Under the pieces are notes generated by a model. It was not told where the DNA came from. It was given only the letters and a program-made list of their open reading frames with translations, and did not search any database. A stretch of DNA of 64,000 nucleotides from positions 21,326,370 through 21,390,369 of the forward strand of contig NC_045140.1 in NCBI RefSeq assembly GCF_008831285.2, in the 5' to 3' direction. This stretch comes from Nymphaea colorata. Its lineage: Eukaryota; Streptophyta; Magnoliopsida; Nymphaeales; Nymphaeaceae. The number at the start of each line of letters is the position of its first letter. Positions within the stretch are counted from its first letter, which is position 1. This document shows positions 34,374 through 43,169 of this stretch, piece after piece. Position numbers and translations under genes: made by a program.

Positions 34374-35857
34374 TGGGTGTGGAACTGGAGTTGGACTCTG
34401 CATTCTTGCAGGGGGAAGAGCACAGGCCGAACCGGCGGGCGAACGGCGTGCACCAGGCGGCCGATGACATCCCCGTCATAGACCTCTCCCCCCATCACCC
34501 TTTCCACGACTCGTTGGTGGAGAGGGTGGGCAGGGCCTGCGAGGAGTGGGGATTCTTCCAGGTCGTCAACCACGGCGTCCCCCTGGAGGTCCGGCAGAAG
34601 GCAGAGGCCTCCTCCGCAGGGTTCTTCCGGCTCCCGCCCGAGGAGAAGCAGCTGGTGCGAAGGGACGAAGCGAACCCGCTGGGCTACTACGAGGCCGAGC
34701 ACACCAAGAACGTCAGGGATTGGAAGGAGGTGTTCGACTTCGTCGTCCGCGAACCCGCCCTCCTCCCTTCCTCCCACCTCGACAGCGACCATGGCTTGCA
34801 GTCCCTCAGCACCCAATGGCCCCGACAGCCACCTGGGTTCAGGTGAGGCAATTTTGATCACAGTACTCAGACTGCAGCAAGAGAAAACGAAGGAATGAAA
34901 CTGGCAATAATTTGAAATCCTCTGATCAAAAAGGTTTATTTTGGTTTGTTTTGTTTTCTTTCCCCACATGCAACTAGATGGGCCAAATCCTCACCGCAAT
35001 TCTATTCACTCGTTGTTAGCTTGACATTTTCGTTTTCCTATTGCACAAGCCATCACCGGTTCTAATTTAAGCAGCAGAACTCTAACCACTCTTAAGTAGC
35101 GAGGTGATATATTTTCTGCTAAAACCAAATTTTGCCTTTAATCCTTTTCCCTTTGCTCCCCACAACCAGGGAAGCCTGCGAGGAGTATGGCCAAGAAATG
35201 GAAAAGTTGGCATTCAAGCTTCTGGAGTTAATGTCGCTGAGTTTGGGCTTACCTGCAACCCGCTTAAACAGCTACTTCCAAGAACAGACCTCTTTCATCC
35301 GATTCAATCACCCTCCCTGCCCAACTCCCGACCTTGCTCTCGGCGTCGGCCGCCACAAGGACTCCGGCGCCCTTACCATCCTAGCTCAAGACGATGTTGG
35401 GGGTCTCCAAGTTAAAAGAAAGACAGATGGGGAGTGGGTCGGTGTGAAGCCTGTGCCGGATTCTTATATCATTAATGTTGGGGATATAGTTCAGGTAACA
35501 GAAAACGCAGTTCTTAACCTCCTGGTGCATCAAACCACTTTAGATTAATAGAGTTATAATGATTCATCCGAGCTATGTATCATGTGTTGCTTTTCTCAGG
35601 TGTGGAGCAATGACAAATATGAGAGCGTGGAGCACAGGGTCGTGGTGAACTCAGAGAGGGAGAGGTTTTCTATCCCTTTCTTTTTCCACCCTGCCCACTA
35701 TGTGATAGTGAAGCCATTGGAGGAGATGGTGAATCAGCAGAACCCTCCTAAATACAAGGAGTACAACTGGGGCAAGTTTTTCAAGACCAGGCTGCTGAGC
35801 AATTTCAAGAAATTGGATGTTGAAAACATCCAAGTATATCACTTTAAGCTAGGTTAA
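34373..35857 (+). CDS. 2-oxoglutarate/Fe(II)-dependent dioxygenase, copy 1 (missing the NHYPP tyrosine)
   Basis: A plant DOXC-class 2-oxoglutarate/Fe(II) oxygenase, most like the At3g19000/At3g19010 group as I remember it; its substrate is unknown. Exons: 34373-34842, 35170-35494, 35600-35857; 350 aa. The N-terminal DIOX_N part has IPVIDLSPHHP and WGFFQVVNHGVP, followed by LGYYEAEHTKNVRDWKEVFDF. The C-terminal jelly roll has GRHKDSGALT (iron ligands His and Asp), VEHRVVVNSERERFSIPFF (third iron ligand His; Arg and Ser of the RxS cofactor motif). In copy 2 the strand before them reads RFNHYPPCP; here it reads RFNHPPCP, an in-frame 3-bp loss of the tyrosine equivalent to the one contacting 2-oxoglutarate in anthocyanidin synthase. 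Other catalytic residues are intact and the frame is open, so it is expressed-looking but possibly impaired. Exon 1 is much more GC-rich than exons 2-3. Confidence 0.95.
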
Positions 35858-36721
35858 AGAACATACTGTTGTGTGATGGATTTATGGAGTGATAGGACAG
35901 CTTGAACCATACTAGTTTGATCTGAATAAGTTGCGTTAATCTGTGAAATAATATAGCTAAGATCTGCTCCTAATATTGAAGGTCTCGTGGACTTTTTCCC
36001 TTCATTTTTTGGATCATTTGTGGAAACTTGTTTCTTCATGATAATATCTTATATTTTGAATATTACACTTGGTTGATGTTTTTGTATGGTTTAAGTTAGT
36101 AAATAAAGCATGTTTTTCATGTGCCTATATCTTTTAAATACATGAAGTCATCTCCATTCATGTTCGTTATTCAGATCAGTTTGAGGTGTTTAAAGTAAGG
36201 AAAATAGTTCGTTTTATGCTTTGCTCGTGAACTGTTCAATTGATTTAATAATTCATGCTTAAGCTCGACGTAAGCTTAGAAAGGTATCTGTTTGTTTGTA
36301 GGGTCTTGAGTTCGTATCGTAAATAATTTGGCCTATGGGTTACTTTGCATTATTCCGCTCAAGTTCATGGGCAACGCTTTTCTTATTTTCTACATGTAAA
36401 TTGTAAATCGAAGAAGACAAACCGCACCCATGTGCAATAGATTTTGCTGTTTGCCCGGCGGCTTTAAACTCCGAGGTTAGTGCCCTCACTTTATCACTTA
36501 GAGTGGAGCCAGAGGGGCCTTGGCTTCCTCTCAAAAAATAAAAAATAAAAATAAAATTTACATGTTAATTTTAAAAGATTTCATTTAATTTAATCTATAT
36601 AAACTTTTTGAAAAATTATATTTTAATTCTTGTTAAAATTTTGAAACTATAATTCAAGTTATTTCATGAAAAAATATTGACTCTACCCCTACCCTCACTC
36701 TCAAGGACCATACTACATTGG

Positions 36722-36729
36722 ATTTTAAT
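36722..36729. other. Empty target site equivalent to the hAT insertion in unit 2
   Basis: ATTTTAAT followed by TGCC at 36722-36733 is a single copy of the site that, in unit 2, is duplicated as CTTTTAAT on both sides of the 262-bp element at 41202-41463. The flanks match on both sides (CCAATTAGCAGACCCACTA follows in both units). Confidence 0.8.
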
Positions 36730-37593
36730 TGCCATGGGCTGTATTCCAATTAGCAGACCCACTACGCCACGCCCCTTGGGGCAAGTTTGTAAACAAATAA
36801 AATTTGACTTGAAATTTGAAAAAGTAAATTTTGTCTGGTATACAATAAAAGCAATAATGCTAAGGAATCGAATATTTAAATTTCATTTTAGGACTGGTTT
36901 TTTCAACTTTTTTTTATCTTACACATTCTCATATGCTGGTTGATGTCTATAGTTGCCGGATAGTTAAAAATTAAAATTTATGTCACTAAAAATACCATAG
37001 ACTGTTGCCAAAAGTATCATGAATCATTGTTGCACTACAAATTCAGATGTTCCTAGACCGGCTGCTTTCTAGTAATAGATTTTTAATTTTAACCATTCAA
37101 CACCATTAGTCGTCAAGTAACTTTGTGTGTGTGTGTATAGCTCATTTGGTTAACAAGGTGACTGAAGTCAGCAAAAGATTTTGACTGATTAGACCAACCA
37201 AGCTAGCTCAATATATAGCTCATCAGCCTACTCATGCAAACTCGCCTACTTCAAGCATGACATGCTTCATTTAATTTTCAGACCTAGGTGGGGATATGAA
37301 TACATTGGATAGTAAGATAATTGATCTGAATTTAAAATGTCATTCTAGATTTGAATCCTTATAAGGTAAAGTTGTTACAATCTGACCCACTTATGGGCTC
37401 GGGTTTTTGGTTTGGCGGATCTCAACCTACTCCCTAGCATTTCAATTTGAACCCCAAAAAAACTAAGAACCAGAACAACCATTTATTTAATAACCCCCTT
37501 TATAAGTCTTTAAAAATCCCTCACAATTTTCAATACCGGACTAAATTTTTTGGGTGTCAGAAAAATGTAAAGATAATCTCGATCTTGTTAAGG

Positions 37594-37978
37594 CAGATTG
37601 ATTATAGTGTGTCCGGATCAATGCATCAACATTTGATTTTATTTGGTGCCTATCAAACCTTTGAAGATCGAGCCAAATACATCTTCCAATCCCAACAAAG
37701 AGGACACATGATAGCTATGCATGCGGAAAATTGATATCGGGCTCAACCAAAAATATCAAAACCAGATCCGGTCGATTTCCAACACTATCAACAAAGTGGA
37801 GATATTCCGTCCAGGAAGCTCACATACAAGAATGGTATCCGATGACGATTACACAACATTTGGTACGTTGCTGCATCCGAAGACGAAAATTCGTTGTAAT
37901 CTTAAGGTCCATATCCAAAACACGATGCTTGAATTGCCCATGCAGCCGGATCTCGATTCCTTTTCAGATCCATATTAG
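37594..37978 (+). pseudogene. Frameshifted counterpart of the unknown 130-aa frame in unit 2
   Basis: The translated text LRQIDYSVSGSMHQHL... ...GHMIAMHAE matches the intact frame at 42088-42480. One extra A near 37729 (GAAAATTGA versus GAAATTGAG) shifts the frame; the match then continues in the next frame to DLDSFSDPY and the stop. The frame matches no family I know. It may simply be non-coding sequence that happens to be open in unit 2. Confidence 0.3.
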
Positions 37979-38031
37979 ATATATTATCCAAGACGATCGA
38001 CTTTCTTCGTTGCCGACATGCCAGATAAACC

Positions 38032-38618
38032 GTATTCAATTTTTGTTAATCATTTTTCATACACATATACTACCTAGCATTATACTAATAAAAAGCCAAA
38101 ATAATGCTTATGAGCAAAGAAATGATTGATGAGGAATTGACTATTAATGATAACAAAGATCCAAAGAACAAAAGAATGATATGCAAAAGAGGAAAGAGTC
38201 AAATTCAAATCCAAATAAATAGGTAAAAATTGTTTTGCAATTATTGTCATAAGAAGGAGCATGAAATTTCCAATCCAAAAGGAAGAAATGAAAGGTAAAG
38301 CAGATGTTAGTATTTTAAAACATGATAGTGACATTGATGTCTTTGTTGGGGAGGTAAATGAGTAAGATCTCAAGATAAAATGGTTCTTTTCTTTGGTTGC
38401 TCTTTCCACATGGGGACTAAGAGAATGGTTTTTTGCCTACGAACTTGTTAAATGTGGTTATATCTTGATGGACAATAATGCCTCTTGCAAATTATTGTCA
38501 AACTAAAATATGGGATACTGTTATTAACATATTGATAATTGTGACGTACGTCTGTAATTAAAGAAAAAAATTTATTTCCTTGAACATCCTTGATGAAAAT
38601 GGTTGCACATATTCAATG
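38032..38618 (+). mobile_element. Spacer between duplication units with decayed copia gag remnant
   Basis: This spacer is not part of either duplicated unit. At about 38238-38300 it reads FCNYCHKKEHEISNPKGRNER, a copia-type zinc knuckle (C-x2-C-x4-H) whose last cysteine is lost. It is followed in frame by GKADVSILKHDSDIDVFVGEVNE, and later by MDNNASC at about 38469, where a protease DSGAS motif would be expected. Several stops and frame changes occur. No LTRs were found. Confidence 0.45.
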
Positions 38619-38859
38619 GCGGCTGCCTTCAACTATAAATGCAAATTGTGAAACTTCAGTAAACTTTGTTAGCTAGTAATGCGAGCCAAGTAGAAACAGC
38701 AACGAAAAAATGAGTCATAATTTTTATTGAAAATCACAGATGTTTATCCGTGGGCCGTGATGTGTGGGCGAGATGCGGGCAGGTAAATGCTCTCATGTTT
38801 AGATTTCTGTTTACTACAGACATCGGGCAAACTTGCCAAATTTTTGTCCGATCGTACGC

Positions 38860-38861
<2 letters not shown>

Positions 38862-38907
<46 letters not shown>
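38862..38907 (+). repeat. (AG)23 tract directly before the ATG of dioxygenase copy 2
   Basis: 46 bp of AG repeat end at the start codon at 38908. It is ten repeats longer than in copy 1, so the two leaders differ measurably. Confidence 0.95.
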
Positions 38908-38911
<4 letters not shown>

Positions 38912-40362
38912 GTGAGGGACTGGAGTTGGACTCTGCATTCTTGCAGGGGGAAGAGCACAGGCCGATCCGGCGGGCCAACGGCGTGCAGCAGTCGGCCGAT
39001 GACATCCCCGTCATAGACCTCTCCCCCCATCACCCCTTCCACGACTCGTTGGTGGAGAGGGTGGGCAGGGCCTGCGAGGAGTGGGGATTCTTCCAGGTGC
39101 TCAACCACGGCGTCCCCTTGGAGGTCCGGCAGAAGGCAGAGGCCGCCTCCGCAGGGTTCTTCCGGCTCCCGCCCGAGGAGAAGCAGCTGGTGCGAAGGGA
39201 CGAGGCGAACCCGCTGGGCTACTACGAGGCCGAGCACACCAAGAACGTCAGGGATTGGAAGGAGGTGTTCGACTTCGTCGTCCGCGAACCCACCCTCCTC
39301 CCTTCCTCCCACCTCGACGGCGACCATGGCTTGCAGTCCCTCAGCAGCCAATGGCCCCGACAGCCACCTGGATTCAGGTGAGGCAATTTTGATCACAGTA
39401 CTCAGCCTGCAGCAAGAGAAAACAAAGGAATGAAAACTGGCAATAATTTGAAATCCTCTGGTCAAAAAGGTTGATTTTGGTTTGTTTTGTTTTCTCTCCC
39501 CACATGCAACTAGATGTGCCAAATCCTCACCGCAATTCTATTCACTCGTTGTTAGCTTGACATTTTCGTTTTCCTATTGCACAAGCCGTCACTGGTTCTA
39601 ATTTAAGCAGCAGAACTCTCACCCATCTTGAGTAGCGAGGTGATGTATTATCTGCTAAAACCATATTTTGCCTTTAATCCTTTTCCCTTTCCTCCCCACA
39701 ACCAGGGAAGCCTGCGAGGAGTATGGCCAAGAAATGGAAAAGTTGGCATTCAAGCTTCTGGAGTTAATGTCGCTGAGCTTGGGCTTACCTGCAACCCGCT
39801 TAAACAGCTACTTCCAAGAACAGACCTCTTTCATCCGATTCAATCACTATCCTCCCTGCCCAACTCCCGACCATGCTCTCGGCGTCGGCCGCCACAAGGA
39901 CTCCGGCGCCCTTACCATCCTAGCTCAAGACGATGTTGGGGGTCTCCAAGTTAAAAGAAAGACAGATGGGGAGTGGGTCGGTGTGAAGCCTGTGCCGGAT
40001 TCTTACATCATTAATGTTGGGGATATAGTTCAGGTAACAGAAAACGCAGTTCTTAACCTCCTGATGCATCAAACCACTTTAGATTCATGTGTTGCTTTTC
40101 TCAGGTGTGGAGCAATGACAAATATGAGAGCGTGGAGCACAGGGTCGTGGTGAACTCAGAGAGGGAGAGGTTTTCTATCCCTTTCTTTTTCAACCCTGCC
40201 CACTATGTGACAGTGAAGCCATTGGAGGAGATGGTGAATAAGCAGAACCCTCCTAAATACAAAGAGTACAACTGGGGCAAGTTTTTCAAGACCAGGAAGC
40301 TGAGCGATTTCAAGAAATTGGATGTTGAAAACATTCAAGTATATCACTTTAAGCTAGGTTAA
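38908..40362 (+). CDS. 2-oxoglutarate/Fe(II)-dependent dioxygenase, copy 2 (complete motif set)
   Basis: This is the paralogue of the copy at 34373. Exons: 38908-39377, 39706-40033, 40105-40362; 351 aa. It carries all expected residues: WGFFQVLNHGVP, RFNHYPPCP with the cofactor-contacting tyrosine, GRHKDSGALT (His and Asp iron ligands), VEHRVVVNSERERFSIPFF (His ligand plus RxS). It ends NIQVYHFKLG like copy 1. Differences from copy 1 are scattered: for example TPDHALG versus TPDLALG, FFNPAHYVTV versus FFHPAHYVIV, KTRKLSDF versus KTRLLSNF. Intron 2 is about 34 bp shorter. By family knowledge it hydroxylates or desaturates a small molecule in the cytosol, using 2-oxoglutarate, O2, Fe(II) and ascorbate; the substrate cannot be read from the sequence. 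Confidence 0.96.
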
Positions 40363-41201
40363 AGAACATACTGTTGTGTGATGGATTTGTGGAGTGGTAG
40401 AACAACTTGGACCATACCAGTTTGACCTGAATAAGTTGCGTTAGTCTGTGAAAAAATATAGCTAAGATCTGCTCCTAATATTGAAGGTCTCCTGGACTTT
40501 TTCCCTTGCTTTTTTGGATCATTTGTGGAATCTTGTTTCTTCATTATAATATCTTATGTTTTGAATATTACACTTGGTTGATGTTTTTGTATGGTTTAAG
40601 TTAGTAAATAAAGCATGTTTTTCATGTGCCTATATCTTTTAAATACATGAAGTCATCTCCATTCATGTTCGTTATTCAGATCAGTTTGAGGTGTTTAAAG
40701 TAAGGAAAATAGTTCGTTTTATGCTTTTCTCGTGAACTGTTCAATTGATTTAATAATTCATGCTTAAGCTCGACGTAAGCTTAGAAAGGTATCTGTTTGT
40801 TTGTAGGGTCTTGAGTTCGTATCGTAAATAATTTGGCCTATGGGTTACTTTGCATTATTCCACTCAAGTTCATGGGCAATGCTTTTCTTATTTTCTACTT
40901 GTAAATATTAAGAAGCCAAACCACACCCAGGTGCAATAGATTTTGTTGTTTGCCGGCCGCTTAAAACTTCGTGGTTAATACCCTCATTTATCACTTAGGA
41001 TGGAGCCAGAGGGGCCTTGGCTTCCTCTCAAAAAAAGAAATATTAAAATTTACATGTAAATTTTAAAAGATTTCAATTATTCTATATAAACTTTTTAAAA
41101 ATTTATATTTTCATTCATGTTAAAATTTTGAAACTATAATTCTATGAAAAGTTATTAACTCTACCCTACCCTCACTTTCAAAGACTACTTTGGCTTTTAA
41201 T

Positions 41202-41463
41202 TAGGCTTGGGCCGCAGACCGGGTATGCGGTTTGAGCCAAGAAAACCGGGCTCGTGCTCGGGCCTGATCCGGCAATAATAAAAAATATTTTTTTATTATT
41301 TTAAAAATTTAATAATGTGTATTTTATTATTAAAAATATGTTTTATATTTTTAAAAATATTTTATAATTTTAAAACTATTTTTCTTTGAACGGTTCGAAC
41401 ACAGGCTTCAGGCTTGACGGACCGACCCGAACCGGGTTTTACCGGGCCGGTCGCCCACCCCTA
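41202..41463. mobile_element. Non-autonomous hAT-like element with CTTTTAAT target duplication
   Basis: The 262-bp insertion begins TAGGCTTGGGCCG and ends CGCCCACCCCTA, an imperfect inverted pair typical of plant hAT elements with GGGCCGG-rich ends. It is flanked by CTTTTAAT at 41194-41201 and 41464-41471. The equivalent place in unit 1 (36722-36729) holds a single ATTTTAAT and no insert, which is direct evidence of insertion after the duplication. The interior is AT-rich and non-coding. Confidence 0.85.
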
Positions 41464-41705
41464 CTTTTAATTGCCTTCATGTAATCCAATTAGCAGACCC
41501 ACTATGCCAAAAGCAATAATGCTAAGAAATCAAATATTTAAATTTATTTTAGGACTGGTTTTTTCAACTTTTTTTTATCTTACACACTCTCATATGCTGG
41601 CTGATGTTAGTAGTTGCCGGATAGTTAAAAATTAAACTTTCACAAACTGCTGCCAAAAGTATCATGAATCATTGTTGCACTACAAATTCTGATGTTCCTA
41701 GACCG

Positions 41706-41817
41706 ACTGCTTTTTAGTAATAGATTCTTTAATTTTTAACCATTCAACACCATTTGTCGTCTGCTTTTTAGTATTAGATTTTTTAATTTTTAACCATTCA
41801 ACACCATTTGTCGTCCA
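41706..41817. repeat. Local tandem doubling of about 57 bp in unit 2
   Basis: CTGCTTTTTAGTA(A)TAGATT followed by CAACACCATTTGTCGTC occurs twice here and once in unit 1 (37065-37120). It therefore arose after the large duplication. Confidence 0.8.
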
Positions 41818-42087
41818 GTAACTTTGTGTGTGTAGCTCATTTGGTTTACAAGCTGACTGAAGTCAGCAAAAGATTTCGACTCATTAGACCAACGAAGCTC
41901 GCTCAATATATAGCTCATCAGCCTGCTGATGCAAACTTGCCTAATTCAAGCCATGATATGCTTGATTTAATTTTCAGACCCAGGTGGGGATGTGAATACA
42001 TTGGATAGCCAGACAATTGATCTGAATTTAAAATGTCATTCTAGATTTGGATCCTTATAAGGTAAAGTAGTAAAGATAATCTGGATC

Positions 42088-42480
42088 ATGTTAAGGCAGA
42101 TTGATTATAGTGTGTACGGATCAATGCATCGTCATTTGGTTTTACTTGGTGCCGATCAAACCTATGAAGATCGAACCAAAAACATCTTCCAAGCCCAACA
42201 AAGAGGACACATGATAGCTATGCATGCTGAAATTGAGATCAGGCTCATCCAAAAATATCAAAACCAGATCGTATCCATTTCCAACACTATCAACAAAGTG
42301 GAGGTATTCCGTCCAGTAAGCTCACGTACAAGAATGGGATCCGACGACAATTACACAACATTTGGTACGTTGCTGCATCCGGGGACAAAAATTCGTTGTA
42401 ATGTTAAGATCCATAACCAAAACACGATGCTTGAATTGGCCATCCAGCCGGATTTCGATTCCTTTTCAAATCCATATTAG
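42088..42480 (+). CDS. Unknown 130-aa open frame (doubtful gene)
   Basis: The frame starts MLRQIDYSVYGSMHRHLVLL, contains NTINKVEVFRPVSSRTRMGS and YTTFGTLLHPGTKIRC, and ends DFDSFSNPY. I recognise no domain. The counterpart in unit 1 is broken by one inserted base. Many of the differences between the two copies would change amino acids, which argues against coding constraint. I list it because it is the longest open frame in the duplicated flank, but it is probably not a gene. Confidence 0.2.
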   Translation: MLRQIDYSVYGSMHRHLVLLGADQTYEDRTKNIFQAQQRGHMIAMHAEIEIRLIQKYQNQIVSISNTINKVEVFRPVSSRTRMGSDDNYTTFGTLLHPGTKIRCNVKIHNQNTMLELAIQPDFDSFSNPY

Positions 42481-42532
42481 ATTATATAATATCCAAGCCG
42501 ATCGACTTCTTCATTGCCGACAAGCCAGATAA

Positions 42533-43169
42533 ATTCAAAATTAAACGCCTGAATTATGGACTGAATATTTGTAAAATAAAAGCATTCTGTTAACTTGAGA
42601 AACAAAAAAGTGTCAGCTAAAAAAGTGAAAATAGTTGAGCGAACAAAAGAAATATCGCATATATAAACATATAAACTTATGTGTTTGTGCGCATTATATT
42701 TATATTTCAATATGTACGATATAGAACTTTGGAATACAGCTACGTGAAAATGTGTTTGTTTATTGAAACAATTACAAAAGCGTGGTGACTTTTTTAATTA
42801 AGAAGAAAGCATGGACGGAAATAAAAAATTTTCCACGAGACACTGCGGAGATAGATAAAGCCTTCGGAGCCTTGGCGGGTAACGGCCTTTTCTCTCAATC
42901 GATAAGAACTGACAAATTACCTCTCTCTTCTCCCTCTGCTCTTCCTTGGTATCGCGCTTGTTTTTGTCGGGAATATCTTCTCAATTACTTGCTATTTCCT
43001 GGGTAAATTTTGTGAAACTTTTTGCTGCAACTACTTTTTCTCGCTTTGTATATCCACCGGCTGTTTAAATTCGCGCCATGCTCGCAGAAGATTTCTCCCA
43101 GTTGAATCGTCTTTCTCATACTTGTTTGGATTCTTTCTCTTTTCTGATGTAGACAGGAGGGGGAGAATC
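42533..43169 (+). promoter_or_regulatory. ATG101 upstream region and probable leader with a 5' UTR intron
   Basis: AT-rich sequence to about 42840 becomes leader-like, with CT-rich text CTCTCTTCTCCCTCTGC at 42920. A likely leader intron runs from GG|GTAAAT (43003) to GATGTAG (43152), leaving ACAGGAGGGGGAGAATC before the ATG at 43170. No TATA box is convincing. Confidence 0.45.

Larger units (their letters stand above)
34049..38031 (+). repeat. Tandem duplication, unit 1 (dioxygenase copy 1 and 3' flank)
   Basis: Sequence from GGCTGCCTTCAACTATAAAT to about 38031 recurs at 38619-42532 with mostly point differences. Both units contain a complete dioxygenase gene, its leader and about 2.1 kb of 3' flank. 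Unit 1 has about 45 bp in the promoter region (after 34095) missing from unit 2, a slightly longer intron 2, and an empty site for the transposon inserted in unit 2. The end points are my reading of where similarity fades. Confidence 0.9.
38619..42532 (+). repeat. Tandem duplication, unit 2 (dioxygenase copy 2 and 3' flank)
   Basis: Second copy of the roughly 4-kb unit, in direct orientation about 590 bp after unit 1. It gained a hAT-like insertion (41202-41463) and a local 57-bp tandem doubling (about 41706-41817) that is single in unit 1 (37065-37120). It lost sequence around the site matching 36780-36840 and most of the text matching 37385-37570. Confidence 0.9.

Noticed and set aside
34223-34969. 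248-aa minus-strand open frame over dioxygenase exon 1 (and 262 aa at 38734-39522)
   Set aside because: Antisense shadow of GC-rich exon 1. The Leu-Ser repeats are the complement of the AG tract, and it has no domain of its own.
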